Below are positions 38,325-53,500 of a stretch of DNA of 64,000 nt, piece by piece. This DNA comes from Acanthosepion esculentum (lineage: Eukaryota; Mollusca; Cephalopoda; Sepiida; Sepiidae). The notes under the pieces were generated by a model. The model searched no databases and had not been told where the DNA came from. It saw only the letters and a program-made list of their open reading frames with translations. Both the position numbers and the translations under genes were made by a program. Each line of letters starts with the position of its first letter. The first letter of the stretch is position 1. The DNA is taken from the NCBI GenBank assembly GCA_964036315.1, contig OZ038479.1, forward strand, positions 60,453,393 through 60,517,392, written 5' to 3'.

Positions 38325-39189
38325 TTGTTTCTCTTTTCAGACTTTATACATCCCAGGAAAGAGCATGTTTTCTTTACTGAATGTTCTTTGATTATTTCTA
38401 TATTATGTGTTTCTATCTTATCCCAAGGAAAAGACCTCCAATTTCTTTATTCCACTCTTGCAGGACCTCTTCTTATTCCCATTATGATTGTTTCTCTTTT
38501 CAGACTTTATACATCCCAGGAAAGAGCTTTTTTTCTTTACTGAATTTTCTTTGATTATTTCTATATTATGGGTTTCTATCTTATCCCAAGGAAAAGACCT
38601 TCAATTTCTTTATTCCACTCTTGCAGGACCTCTTCTTATTCCCATTATGATTGTTTCTCTTTTCAGACTTTATACATCCCAGGAATGAGCTTTTTTTCTT
38701 TACTGAATTTTCTTTGATTATTTCTATATTATGGGTTTCTATCTTATCCCAAGGAAAAGACCTCCAATTTCTTTATTCCACTCTTGCAGGACCTCTTCTT
38801 ATTCCCATTATGATTCTTTCTCTTTTCAGACTTTATACATCCCAGGAAAGAGCTTTTTTTCTTTACTGAATTTTCTTTGATTATTTCTATATTATGGGTT
38901 TCTATCTTATCCCAAGGAAAAGACCTCCAATTTCTTTATTCCACTCTTGCAGGACCTCTTCTTATTCCCATTATGATTGTTTCTCTTTTCAGACTTTATA
39001 CATCCCAGGAAAGAGCTTTTTTCTTTACTGAATTTTCTTTGATTATTTCTATATTATGGGTTTCTATCTTATCCCAAGGAAAAGACCTCCAATTTCTTTA
39101 TTCCACTCTTGCAGGACCTCTTCTTATTCCCATTATGATTGTTTCTCTTTTCAGACTTTATACATCCCAGGAAAGAGCTTTTTTTCTTT

Positions 39190-41500
39190 ACTGAATTTTC
39201 TTTGATTATTTCTATATTATGGGTTTCTATCTTATCCCAAGGAAAAGACCTTCAATTTCTTTATTCCACTCTTGCAGGACCTCTTCTTATTCCCATTATG
39301 ATTGTTTCTCTTTTCAGACTTTATACATCCCAGGAAAGAGCTTTTTTTCTTTACTGAATTTTCTTTGATTATTTCTATATTATGGGTTTCTATCTTATCC
39401 CAAGGAAAAGACCTCCAATTTCTTTATTCCACTCTTGCAGGACCTCTTCTTATTCCCATTATGATTCTTTCTCTTTTCAGACTTTATACATCCCAGGAAA
39501 GAGCTTTTTTTCTTTACTGAATTTTCTTTGATTATTTCTATATTATGGGTTTCTATCTTATCCCAAGGAAAAGACCTCCAATTTCTTTATTCCACTCTTG
39601 CAGGACCTCTTCTTATTCCCATTATGATTGTTTCTCTTTTCAGACTTTATACATCCCAGGAAAGAGCTTTTTTTCTTTACTAAATTTTCTTTGATTATTT
39701 CTATATTATGGGTTTCTATCTTATCCCAAGGAAAAGACCTCCAATTTCTTTATTCCACTCTTGCAGGACCTCTTCTTATTCCCATTATGATTGTTTCTCT
39801 TTTCAGACTTTATACATCCCAGGAAAGAGCTTTTTTTCTTTACTGAATTTTCTTTGATTATTTCTATATTATGGGTTTCTATCTTATCCCAAGGAAAAGA
39901 CCTCCAATTTCTTTACTCCACTCTTGCAGGACCTCTTCTTATTCCCATTATGATTGTTTCTCTTTTCAGACTTTATACATCCCAGGAAAGAGCTTTTTTT
40001 CTTTACTGAATTTTCTTTGATTATTTCTATATTATGTGTTTCTATCTTATCCCAAGGCAAAGACCTACAATTTCTTTATTCCACTCTTGCAGGACCTCTT
40101 CTTATTCCCATTATGATTGTTTCTCTTTTCAGACTTTATTCATCCCAGGAAAGAGCATGTTTTCTTTACTGAATTTTCTTTGATTATTTCTATATTATGT
40201 GTTTCTATCTTATCCCAAGGAAAAGACCTCCAATTTCTTTATCCCACTCTTGCAGGACCTCTTCTTATTCCCATTATGATTGTTTCTCTTTTCACACTTT
40301 ATACATCCTAGGAAAGAGCATGTTTTCTTTACTGAATGTTCTTTGATTATTTCTATATTATGTGTTTCTATCTTATCCCAAGGAAAAGACCTTCCATTTC
40401 TTTATTCCACTCTTGCAGGACCTCTTCTTATTCCCATTAGGATTGTTTCTCTTTTCAGACTCTATACATCCCAGGGAAGAGCATGTTTTCTTTACTGAAT
40501 GTTCTTTGATTATTTTGATATTATAGGTTTCTATCTTATCCCAAGGAAAAGACCTTCAATTTCTTTATTCCACTCTTGCAGTACCTCTTCTTATTCCCAT
40601 TATGATTGTTTCTCTATTCAGACTTTATACATCCCAGGAAAGAGCTTTTTTTCTTTACTGAATGTTCTTTGATTATTTTGATATTATAGGTTTCTATCTT
40701 ATCCTAAAGAAAAACCTTCAATTTCTTTATTCCACTCTTGCAGGACCTCTTCTTATTCCCATTATGATTGTTTCTCTTTTCAGACTTTATACATCCCAGG
40801 AAAGAGCATGTTTTCTTTACTGAATTTTCTTTGATTATTTCTATATTATGTGTTTCTATCTTATCCCAAGGAAAAGACCTTCAATTTCTTTATTCCACTC
40901 TTGCAGTACCTCTTCTTATTCCCATTATGATTGTTTCTCTTTTCAGACTTTATACATCCTAGGAAAGAGCATGTTTTCTTTACTGAATGTTCTTTGATTA
41001 TTTCTATATTATGTGTTTCTATCTTATCCCAAGGAAAAGACCTCCAATTTCTTTATTCCACTCTTGCAGGACCTCTTCTTATTCCCATTATGATTGTTTC
41101 TCTTTTCAGACTTTATACATCTCAGGAAAGAGCATGTTTTCTTTACTGAATGTTCTTTGATTATTTCTATATTATGTGTTTCTATCTTATCCCATGGAAA
41201 AGACCTTCAATTTCTTTATTCCACTCTTGCAGGACCTCTTCTTATTCCCATTATGATTGTTTCTCTTTTCAGACTTTATACATCCCAGGAAAGAGCATGT
41301 TTTCTTTACTGAATTTTCTTTGATTATTTCTATATTATGTGTTTCTATCTTATCCCAAGGAAAAGACCTCCAATTTCTTTATCCCACTCTTGCAGGACCT
41401 CTTCTTATTCCCATTATGATTGTTTCTCTATTCAGACTTTATACATCCCAGGAAAGAGCATGTTTTCTTTAGTGAATTTTCTTTGATTATTTCTATATTA
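39190..41500 (+). repeat. 3.24 kb-spaced duplication, left copy
   Basis: Sequence from a G84/CTTTTTTT run through GGCAAAGACCTACAAT (about 40056), TTTCACACTT with CATCCTAGG (40290), GACCTTCCATTT with ATTAGGATTG (40390-40440), GATATTATAGG (40515 and 40679), TCCTAAAG (40703), CCCATGG (41191) and GTTTCTCTATTCAG with TTTAGTGAATTTTC (41424-41477). The same order occurs 3,243 bp to the right, shortening to 3,083 after 41.1 kb. In beta it corresponds to about 59320-61630. Confidence 0.87.
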
Positions 41501-42434
41501 TGTGTTTCTATCTTATCCCAAGGAAAAGACCTCCAATTTCTTTATTCCACTCTTACAGGACCTCTTCTTATTCCCATTATGATTGTTTCTCTTTTCAGAC
41601 TTTATACATCCCAGGAAAGAGCATGTTTTCTTTACTGAATGTTCTTTGATTATTTCTATATTATGTGTTTCTATCTTATCCCAAGGAAAAGACCTGCAAT
41701 TTCTTTATTCCACTCTTGCAGGACCTCTTCTTATTCCCATCATGATTGTTTCTCATTTCAGACTTTATACATCCCAGGAAAGAGCATGTTTTCTTTACTG
41801 AATGTTCTTTGATTATTTCTATCTTATCCCAAGGAAAAGACCTTCAATTTCTTTATTCCACTCTTGCAGGACCTCTTCTTATTCTCATTATGATTGTTTC
41901 TCTTTTCAGACTTTATACATCCCAGGAAAGAGCATGTTTTCTTTACTGAATGTTCTTTGATTATTTCTATATTATGTGTTTCTATCTTATCCCAAGGAAA
42001 AGACCTCCAATTTCTTTATTCCACTCTTGCAGGACCTCTTCTTACTCCCATTATGATTGTTTCTTTTTTCAGACTTTATACATCCCAGGAAAGAGCTTTT
42101 TTTCTTTACTGAATTTTCTTTGATTATTTCTATATTATGTGTTTCTATCTTATCCCAAGGAAAAGACCTCCAATTTCTTTATTCCACTCTTGCAGGACCT
42201 CTTCTTATTCCCATTATGATTGTTTCTCTTTTCAGACTTTATACATCCCAGGAAAGAGCTTTTTTTCTTTACTGAATTTTCTTTGATTATTTCTATATTA
42301 TGTGTTTCTATCTTATCCCAAGGAAAAGACCTTCAATTTCTTTATTCCACTCTTGCAGGACCTCTTCTTATTCCCATTATGATTGTTTCTCTTTTCAGAC
42401 TTTATACATCCCAGGAAAGAGCTTTTTTCTTTAC

Positions 42435-44580
42435 TGAATTTTCTTTGATTATTTCTATATTATGGGTTTCTATCTTATCCCAAGGAAAAGACCTTCAATT
42501 TCTTTATTCCACTCTTGCAGGACCTCTTCTTATTCCCATTATGATTGTTTCTCTTTTCAGACTTTATACATCCCAGGAAAGAGCTTTTTTTCTTTACTGA
42601 ATTTTCTTTGATTATTTCTATATTATGGGTTTCTATCTTATCCCAAGGAAAAGACCTCCAATTTCTTTATTCCACTCTTGCAGGACCTCTTCTTATTCCC
42701 ATTATGATTCTTTCTCTTTTCAGACTTTATACATCCCAGGAAAGAGCTTTTTTTCTTTACTGAATTTTCTTTGATTATTTCTATATTATGGGTTTCTATC
42801 TTATCCCAAGGAAAAGACCTCCAATTTCTTTATTCCACTCTTGCAGGACCTCTTCTTATTCCCATTATGATTGTTTCTCTTTTCAGACTTTATACATCCC
42901 AGGAAAGAGCTTTTTTTCTTTACTGAATTTTCTTTGATTATTTCTATATTATGGGTTTCTATCTTATCCCAAGGAAAAGACCTCCAATTTCTTTATTCCA
43001 CTCTTGCAGGACCTCTTCTTATTCCCATTATGATTGTTTCTCTTTTCAGACTTTATACATCCCAGGAAAGAGCTTTTTTTCTTTACTGAATTTTCTTTGA
43101 TTATTTCTATATTATGGGTTTCTATCTTATCCCAAGGAAAAGACCTCCAATTTCTTTATTCCACTCTTGCAGGACCTCTTCTTATTCCCATTATGATTGT
43201 TTCTCTTTTCAGACTTTATACATCCCAGGAAAGAGCTTTTTTTCTTTACTGAATTTTCTTTGATTATTTCTATATTATGTGTTTCTATCTTATCCCAAGG
43301 CAAAGACCTACAATTTCTTTATTCCACTCTTGCAGGACCTCTTCTTATTCCCATTATGATTGTTTCTCTTTTCAGACTTTATACATCCCAGGAAAGAGCA
43401 TGTTTTCTTTACTGAATTTTCTTTGATTATTTCTATATTATGTGTTTCTATCTTATCCCAAGGAAAAGACCTCCAATTTCTTTATCCCACTCTTGCAGGA
43501 CCTCTTCTTATTCCCATTATGATTGTTTCTCTTTTCACACTTTATACATCCTAGGAAAGAGCATGTTTTCTTTACTGAATGTTCTTTGATTATTTCTATA
43601 TTATGTGTTTCTATCTTATCCCAAGGAAAAGACCTTCCATTTCTTTATTCCACTCTTGCAGGACCTCTTCTTATTCCCATTAGGATTGTTTCTCTTTTCA
43701 GACTCTATACATCCCAGGGAAGAGCATGTTTTCTTTACTGAATGTTCTTTGATTATTTTGATATTATAGGTTTCTATCTTATCCCAAGGAAAAGACCTTC
43801 AATTTCTTTATTCCACTCTTGCAGTACCTCTTCTTATTCCCATTATGATTGTTTCTCTATTCAGACTTTATACATCCCAGGAAAGAGCTTTTTTTCTTTA
43901 CTGAATGTTCTTTGATTATTTTGATATTATAGGTTTCTATCTTATCCTAAAGAAAAAACCTTCAATTTCTTTATTCCACTCTTGCAGGACCTCTTCTTAT
44001 TCCCATTATGATTGTTTCTCTTTTCAGACTTTATACATCCCTGGAAAGAGCATGTTTTTTTTACTGAATTTTATTTGATTATTTCTATATTATGTGTTTC
44101 TATCTTATCCCAAGGAAAAGACCTCCAATTTCTTTATTCCACTCTTGCAGGACCTCTTCTTATTCCCATTATGATTGTTTCTCTTTTCAGACTTTATACA
44201 TCCCAGGAAAGAGCATTTTTTTTCTTTACTGAATGTTCTTTGATTATTTCTATATTATGTGTTTCTATCTTATCCCATGGAAAAGACCTTCAATTTCTTT
44301 ATTCCACTCTTGCAGGACCTCTTCTTATTCCCATTATGATTGTTTCTCTTTTCAGACTTTATACATCCCAGGAAAGAGCATGTTTTCTTTACTGAATTTT
44401 CTTTGATTATTTCTATATTATGTGTTTCTATCTTATCCCAAGGAAATGACCTCCAATTTCTTTATCCCACTCTTGCAGGACCTCTTCTTATTCCCATTAT
44501 GATTGTTTCTCTATTCAGACTTTATACATCCCAGGAAAGAGCATGTTTTCTTTAGTGAATTTTCTTTGATTATTTCTATA
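42435..44580 (+). repeat. 3.24 kb-spaced duplication, right copy with one monomer lost
   Basis: This repeats the left copy, but between 44012 and 44339 it has two monomers where the left copy has three (40768, 40931 and 41094). The hybrid at 44012 carries private changes: CATCCCTGGAAAG, CATGTTTTTTTTAC and GAATTTTATTTG. The next monomer (44175) has AGAGCATTTTTTTTC, which is two bases longer and mixes the CATG and CTTTTTTT types. The left end is matched in beta at about 62565. Confidence 0.85.
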
Positions 44581-47500
44581 TTATGTGTTTCTATCTTATC
44601 CCAAGGAAAAGACCTTCAATTTCTTTATTCCACTCTTGCAGGACCTCTTCTTATTCCCATTATGATTGTTTACTTTTCAGACTTTATACATCCCAGGAAA
44701 GAGCATGTTTTCTTTAGTGAATTTTCTTTGATTATTTCTATATTATGTGTTTCTATCTTATCCCAAGGAAAAGACCTTCAATTTCTTTATTCTACTCTTG
44801 CAGGACCTCTTCTTACTCCCATTTTGATTGTTTCTCTTTTCAGACTTTATACATCCCAGGAAAGAGCTTTTTTTCTTTACTGAATTTTCTTTGATTATTT
44901 CTATATTATGTGTTTCTATCTTATCCCAAGGAAAAGACCTCCAATTTCTTTATTCCACTCTTGCAGGACCTCTTCTTATTCCCATTATGATTGTTTCTCT
45001 TTTCAGACTTTATACATCCCAGGAAAGAGCTTTTTTTCTTTACTGAATTTTCTTTGATTATTTCTATATTATGTGTTTCTATCTTATCCCAAGGAAAAGA
45101 CCTTCAATTTCTTTATTCCACTCTTGCAAGACCTCTTCTTATTCCCATTATGATTGTTTCTCTTTTCAGACTTTATACATCCCAGGAAAGAGCTTTTTTT
45201 CTTTACTGAATTTTCTTTGATTATTTCTATATTATGTGTTTCTATCTTATCCCAAGGAAAAGACCTTCAATTTCTTTATTCCACTCTTGCAGGACCTCTT
45301 CTTATTCCCATTATGATTGTTTCTCTTTTCAGACTTTATACATCCCAGGAAAGATCTTTTTTTCTTTACTGAATTTTCTTTGATTATTTCTATATTATGG
45401 GTTTCTATCTTATCCCAAGGAAAAGACCTTCAATTTCTTTATTCCACTCTTGCAGGACCTCTTCTTATTCCCATTATGATTGTTTCTCTTTTCAGACTTT
45501 ATACATCCCAGGAAAGAGCTTTTTTTCTTTACTGAATTTTCTTTGATTATTTCTATATTATGGGTTTCTATCTTATCCCAAGGAAAAGACCTCCAATTTC
45601 TTTATTCCACTCTTGCAGGACCTCTTCTTATTCCCATTATGATTCTTTCTCTTTTCAGACTTTATACATCCCAGGAAAGAGCTTTTTTTCTTTACTGAAT
45701 TTTCTTTGATTATTTCTATATTATGGGTTTCTATCTTATCCCAAGGAAAAGACCTCCAATTTCTTTATTCCACTCTTGCAGGACCTCTTCTTATTCCCAT
45801 TATGATTGTTTCTCTTTTCAGACTTTATACATCCCAGGAAAGAGCTTTTTTTCTTTACTGAATTTTCTTTGATTATTTCTATATTATGGGTTTCTATCTT
45901 ATCCCAAGGAAAAGACCTCCAATTTCTTTATTCCACTCTTGCAGGAACTCTTCTTATTCCCATTATGATTGTTTCTCTTTTCAGACTTTATACATCCCAG
46001 GAAAGAGCATGTTTTCTTTACTGAATGTTCTTTGATTATTTCTATATTATGTGTTTCTATCTTATCCCAAGGAAAAGACCTCCAATTTCTTTATTCCACT
46101 CTTGCAGGACCTCTTCTTACTCCCATTATGATTGTTTCTCTTTTCAGACTTTATATATCCCAGGAAAGAGCTTTTTTTCTTTACTGAATGTTCTTTGATT
46201 ATTTCTATATTATGGGTTTCTATCTTATCCCAAGGAAAAGACCTCCAATTTCTTTATTCCACTCTAGCAGGACCTCTTCTTATTCCCATTATGATTGTTT
46301 CTCTTTTCAGACTTTATACATCCCAGGAAAGAGCTTTTTTTCTTTACTGAATTTTCTTTGATTATTTCTATATTATGTGTTTCTATCTTATCCCAAGGCA
46401 AAGACCTACAATTTCTTTATTCCACTCTTGCAGGACCTCTTCTTATTCCCATTATGATTGTTTCTCTTTTCAGACTTTATACATCCCAGGAAAGAGCATG
46501 TTTTCTTTACTGAATTTTCTTTGATTATTTCTATATTATGTATTTCTATCTTATCCCAAGGAAAAGACCTCCAATTTCTTTATCCCACTCTTGCAGGACC
46601 TCTTCTTATTCCCATTATGATTGTTTCTCTTTTCAGACTTTATACATCACAGGAAAGAGCATGTTTTCTTTACTGAATTTTCTTTGATTATTTCTATATT
46701 CTGTGTTTCTCTTTTATCCCAAGGAAAAGACCTTCAATTTTTTTATTCCACTCTTGCAGGACCTCTTCTTATTCCCATTATGATTGTTTCTCTTTTCAGA
46801 CTTTATACATCCCAGGAAAGAGCATGTTTTCTTTACTGAATTTTCTTTGATTATTTCTATATTATGTGTTTCTATCTTATCCCAAGGAAAAGACCTTCAA
46901 TTTCTTTATTCCACTCTTGTAGGACCTCTTCTTATTCCCATTATGATTCTTTCTCTTTTCAGACTTTATACATCCCAGGAAAGAGCTTTTTTTCTTTACT
47001 GAATTTTCTTTGATTATTTCTATATTATGTGTTTCTCTCTTATCCCAAGGAAAAGACCTTCAATTTCTTTATTCCACTCTTGCAGGACCTCTTCTTATTC
47101 CCATTATGATTCTTTCTCTTTTCAGACTTTATATATCCCAGGAAAGAGCTTTTTTTCTTTACTGAATGTTCTTTGATTATTTCTATATTATGTGTTTCTA
47201 TCTTATCCCAAGGAAAAGACCTCCAGTTTCTTTATTCCACTCTTGCAGGACCTCTTCTTATTCTCATTATGATTGTGTCTCTTTTCAGACTTTATACATC
47301 CCAGGAAAGAGCATGTTTTCTTTACTGAATTTTCTTTGATTATTTCTATATTATGTGTTTCTATCTTATCCCAAGGAAAAGACCTCCAGTTTCTTTATTC
47401 CACTCTTGCAGGACCTCTTCTTATTCTCATTATGATTGTTTCTCTTTTCAGACTTTATACATCCCAGGAAAGAGCATGTTTTCTTTACTGAATTTTCTTT

Positions 47501-50500
47501 GATTATTTCTATATTATGTGTTTCTATCTTATCCCAAGGAAAAGACCTCCAATTTCTTTATTCCACTCTTGCAGGACCTCTTCTTATTCCCATTATGATT
47601 GTTTCTCTTTTCAGACTTTATACATCCCAGGAAAGAGCATGTTTTCTTTACTGAATTTTCTTTGATTATTTCTATATTATGTGTTTCTATTTTATCCCAA
47701 GGAAAAGACCTTCAATTTTTTTATTCCACTCTTGCAGGACCTCTTCTTATTCCCATTATGATTGTTTCTCTTTTCAGACTTTATACATCCCAGGGAAGAG
47801 CATGTTTTCTTTACTGAATGTTCTTTGATTATTTCTATATTATGTGTTTCTATCTTATCCCAAGGAAAAAACCTTCAATTTTTTTATTCCACTCTTGCAG
47901 GACCTCTTCTTATTCCCATTATGATTGTTTCTCTTTTCAGATTTTATACATCCCAGGAAAGAGCATGTTTTCTTTACTGAATGTTCTTTGATTATTTCTA
48001 TATTATGTGTTTCTATCTTATCCCAAGGAAAAGACCTCCAATTTCTTTATTCCACTCTTGCAGCACCTCTTCTTATTCCCATTATGATTGTTTCTCTTTT
48101 CAGATTTTATACATCCCAGGAAAGAGCATGTTTTCTTTACTGAATTTCTTTGATTATTTCTATATTATGTGTTTCTATCTTATCCCAAGGAAAAGACCTC
48201 CAATTTCTTTATTCCACTCTTACAGGACCTCTTCTTATTCCCATTATGATTGTTTCTCTTTTCAGACTTTATACATCCCAGGAAAGAGCATGTTTTCTTT
48301 ACTGAATGTTCTTTGATTATTTCTATATTATGTGTTTCTATCTTATCCCAAGGAAAAGACCTGCAATTTCTTTATTCCACTCTTGCAGGACCTCTTCTTA
48401 TTCCCATCATGATTGTTTCTCATTTCAGACTTTATACATCCCAGGAAAGAGCATGTTTACTTTACTGAATGTTCTTTGATTATTTCTATCTTATCCCAAG
48501 GAAAAGACCTTCAATTTCTTTATTCCACTCTTGCAGGACCTCTTCTTATTCCCATTATGATTGTTTCTCTTTTCAGACTTTATACATCCCAGGAAAGAGC
48601 TTTTTTTCTTTACTGAATTTTCTTTGATTATTTCTATATTATGGGTTTCTATCTTATCCCAAGGAAAAGACCTTCAATTTCTTTATTCCACTCTTGTAGG
48701 ACCTCTTCTTATTCCCATTATGATTCTTTCTCTTTTCAGACTTTATACATCCCAGGAAAGAGCTTTTTTTCTTTACTGAATTTTCTTTGATTATTTCTAT
48801 ATTATGTGTTTCTCTCTTATCCCAAGGAAAAGACCTTCAATTTCTTTATTCCACTCTTGCAGGACCTCTTCTTATTCCCATTATGATTGTTTCTCTTTTC
48901 AGACATTATACATCCCAGGAAAGAGCATGTTTTCTTTACTGAATGTTCTTTGATTATTTCTATATTATGTGTTTCTATCTTATCCCAAGGAAAAGACCTC
49001 CAGTTTCTTTATTCCACTCTTGCAGGACCTCTTCTTATTCTCATTATGATTGTGTCTCTTTTCAGACTTTATACATCCCAGGAAAGAGCATGTTTTCTTT
49101 ACTGAATTTTCTTTGATTATTTCTATATTATGTGTTTCTATCTTATCCCAAGGAAAAGACCTCCAGTTTCTTTATTCCACTCTTGCAGGACCTCTTCTTA
49201 TTCTCATTATGATTGTTTCTCTTTTCAGACTTTATACATCCCAGGAAAGAGCATGTTTTCTTTACTGAATTTTCTTTGATTATTTTTTATATTATGTGTT
49301 TCTATCTTATCCCAAGGAAAAGACCTCCAATTTCTATATCCCACTCTTGCAGGACCTCTTCTTATTCCCATTATGATTGTTTCTCTTTTCAGACTTTATA
49401 CATCCCAGGAAAGAGCATGTTTTCTTTACTGAATTTTCTTTGATTATTTCTATATTATGTGTTTCTATTTTATCCCAAGGAAAAGACCTTCAATTTTTTT
49501 ATTCCACTCTTGCAGGACCTCTTCTTATTCCCATTACGATTGTTTCTCTTTTCAGACTTTATACATCCCAGGGAAGAGCATGTTTTCTTTACTGAATTTT
49601 CTTTGATTATTTCTATATTATGTGTTTCTATCTTATCCCAAGGAAAAGACCTTCAATTTCTTTATTCCACTCTTGCAGGACCTCTTCTTATTCCCATTAT
49701 GATTCTTTCTCTTTTCAGACTTTATATATCCCAGGAAAGAGCTTTTTTTCTTTACTGAATGTTCTTTGATTATTTCTATATTATGTGTTTCTATCTTATC
49801 CCAAGGAAAAGACCTCCAGTTTCTTTATTCCACTCTTGCAGGACCTCTTCTTATTCTCATTATGATTGTGTCTCTTTTCAGACTTTATACATCCCAGGAA
49901 AGAGCATGTTTTCTTTACTGAATTTTCTTTGATTATTTCTATATTATGTGTTTCTATCTTATCCCAAGGAAAAGACCTCCAGTTTCTTTATTCCACTCTT
50001 GCAGGACCTCTTCTTATTCTCATTATGATTGTTTCTCTTTTCAGACTTTATACATCCCAGGAAAGAGCATGTTTTCTTTACTGAATTTTCTTTGATTATT
50101 TCTATATTATGTGTTTCTATCTTATCCCAAGGAAAAGACCTCCAATTTCTTTATTCCACTCTTGCAGGACCTCTTCTTATTCCCATTATGATTGTTTCTC
50201 TTTTCAGACTTTATACATCCCAGGAAAGAGCATGTTTTCTTTACTGAATTTTCTTTGATTATTTCTATATTATGTGTTTCTATTTTATCCCAAGGAAAAG
50301 ACCTTCAATTTTTTTATTCCACTCTTGCAGGACCTCTTCTTATTCCCATTATGATTGTTTCTCTTTTCAGACTTTATACATCCCAGGGAAGAGCATGTTT
50401 TCTTTACTGAATGTTCTTTGATTATTTCTATATTATGTGTTTCTATCTTATCCCAAGGAAAAAACCTTCAATTTTTTTATTCCACTCTTGCAGGACCTCT

Positions 50501-53500
50501 TCTTATTCCCATTATGATTGTTTCTCTTTTCAGATTTTATACATCCCAGGAAAGAGCATGTTTTCTTTACTGAATGTTCTTTGATTATTTCTATATTATG
50601 TGTTTCTATCTTATCCCAAGGAAAAGACCTCCAATTTCTTTATTCCACTCTTGCAGCACCTCTTCTTATTCCCATTATGATTGTTTCTCTTTTCAGATTT
50701 TATACATCCCAGGAAAGAGCATGTTTTCTTTACTGAATTTCTTTGATTATTTCTATATTATGTGTTTCTATCTTATCCCAAGGAAAAGACCTCCAATTTC
50801 TTTATTCCACTCTTACAGGACCTCTTCTTATTCCCATTATGATTGTTTCTCTTTTCAGACTTTATACATCCCAGGAAAGAGCATGTTTTCTTTACTGAAT
50901 GTTCTTTGATTATTTCTATATTATGTGTTTCTATCTTATCCCAAGGAAAAGACCTGCAATTTCTTTATTCCACTCTTGCAGGACCTCTTCTTATTCCCAT
51001 CATGATTGTTTCTCATTTCAGACTTTATACATCCCAGGAAAGAGCATGTTTACTTTACTGAATGTTCTTTGATTATTTCTATCTTATCCCAAGGAAAAGA
51101 CCTTCAATTTCTTTATTCCACTCTTGCAGGACCTCTTCTTATTCCCATTATGATTGTTTCTCTTTTCAGACTTTATACATCCCAGGAAAGAGCTTTTTTT
51201 CTTTACTGAATTTTCTTTGATTATTTCTATATTATGGGTTTCTATCTTATCCCAAGGAAAAGACCTTCAATTTCTTTATTCCACTCTTGCAGGACCTCTT
51301 CTTATTCCCATTATGATTGTTTCTCTTTTCAGACTTTATACATCCCAGGAAAGAGCTTTTTTTCTTTACTGAATTTTCTTTGATTATTTCTATATTATGG
51401 GTTTCTATCTTATCCCAAGGAAAAGACCTCCAATTTCTTTATTCCACTCTTGCAGGACCTCTTCTTATTCCCATTATGATTCTTTCTCTTTTCAGACTTT
51501 ATACATCCCAGGAAAGAGCTTTTTTTCTTTACTGAATTTTCTTTGATTATTTCTATATTATGGGTTTCTATCTTATCCCAAGGAAAAACCTCCAATTTCT
51601 TTATTCCACTCTTGCAGGGCCTCTTCTTATTCCCATTATGATTGTTTCTCTTTTCAGACTTTATACATCCCAGGAAAGAGCTTTTTTTCTTTACTGAATT
51701 TTCTTTGATTATTTCTATATTATGGGTTTCTATCTTATCCCAAGGAAAAGACCTCCAATTTCTTTATTCCACTCTTGCAGGACCTCTTCTTATTCCCATT
51801 ATGATTGTTTCTCTTTTCAGACTTTATACATCCCAGGAAAGAGCTTTTTTTCTTTACTGAATTTTCTTTGATTATTTCTATATTATGGGTTTCTATCTTA
51901 TCCCAAGGAAAAGACCTCCAATTTCTTTATTCCACTCTTGCAGTACCTCTTCTTATTCCCATTATGATTGTTTCTCTTTTCAGACTTTATACATCCCAGG
52001 AAAGAGCTTTTTTTCTTTACTGAATTTTCTTTGATTATTTCTATATTATGGGTTTCTATCTTATCCCAAGGAAAAGACCTCCAATTTCTTTATTCCACTC
52101 TTGCAGGACCTCTTCTTATTCCCATTATGATTCTTTCTCTTTTCAGACTTTATACATCCCAGGAAAGAGCTTTTTTTCTTTACTGAATTTTCTTTGATTA
52201 TTTCTATATTATGTGTTTCTATCTTATCCCAAGGCAAAGACCTACAATTTCTTTATTCCACTCTTGCAGGACCTCTTCTTATTCCCATTATGATTGTTTC
52301 TCTTTTCAGACTTTATACATCCCAGGAAAGAGCATGTTTTCTTTACTGAATTTTCTTTGATTATTTCTATATTATGTGTTTCTATCTTATCCCAAGGAAA
52401 AGACCTCCAATTTCTTTATCCCACTCTTGCAGGACCTCTTCTTATTCCCATTATGATTGTTTCTCTTTTCAGACTTTATACATCCCAGGAAAGAGCATGT
52501 TTTCTTTACTGAATTTTCTTTGATTATTTCTATATTATGTGTTTCTATTTTATCCCAAGGAAAAGACCTTCAATTTTTTTATTCCACTCTTGCAGGACCT
52601 CTTCTCATTCCCATTATGATTGTTTCTCTTTTCAGACTTTATACATCCCAGGGAAGAGCATGTTTTCTTTACTGAATTTTCTTTGATTATTTCTATATTA
52701 TGTGTTTCTATCTTATCCCAAGGAAAAGACCTTCAATTTCTTTATTCCACTCTTGCAGGACCTCTTCTTATTCCCATTATGATTCTTTCTCTTTTCAGAC
52801 TTTATATATCCCAGGAAAGAGCTTTTTTTCTTTACTGAATTTTCTTTGATTATTTCTATATTATGTGTTTCTATCTTATCCCAAGGAAAAGACCTTCAAT
52901 TTCTTTATTCCACTCTTGCAGGACCTCTTCTTATTCCCATTATGATTGTTTCTCTTTTCAGACATTATACATCCCAGGAAAGAGCATGTTTTCTTTACTG
53001 AATGTTCTTTGATTATTTCTATATTATGTGTTTCTATCTTATCCCAAGGAAAAGACCTCCAGTTTCTTTATTCCACTCTTGCAGGACCTCTTCTTATTCT
53101 CATTATGATTGTGTCTCTTTTCAGACTTTATACATCCCAGGAAAGAGCATGTTTTCTTTACTGAATTTTCTTTGATTATTTCTATATTATGTGTTTCTAT
53201 CTTATCCCAAGGAAAAGACCTCCAGTTTCTTTATTCCACTCTTGCAGGACCTCTTCTTATTCTCATTATGATTGTTTCTCTTTTCAGACTTTATACATCC
53301 CAGGAAAGAGCATGTTTTCTTTACTGAATTTTCTTTGATTATTTCTATATTATGTGTTTCTATCTTATCCCAAGGAAAAGACCTCCAATTTCTTTATTCC
53401 ACTCTTGCAGGACCTCTTCTTATTCCCATTATGATTGTTTCTCTTTTCAGACTTTATACATCCCAGGAAAGAGCATGTTTTCTTTACTGAATTTTCTTTG

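Larger units (their letters stand above)
22380..44772 (+). repeat. Large tandem duplication, unit alpha (about 22.4 kb)
   Basis: From the shared signature ATTCTACTCTTGCAGG (22398 and 44791) onward, the monomer order of alpha is repeated in beta. The spacing is 22,393 bp at the start, 22,556 from about 23.0 kb, 22,719 from about 28.7 kb, 19,966 after 38.3 kb, and 20,129-20,131 after 38.6 kb. Each jump is one monomer, or the 17-monomer block described separately, apart from two single-base steps. Very rare markers are matched in order: CTCTAGCAGG (23707/46263), TTTTTTATATTATG (26727/49283), ATTCGCATT (31193/53912) and ACTAAATGTTC (31581/54300). Inferred: a recent segmental tandem duplication by unequal exchange. 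Confidence 0.93.
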
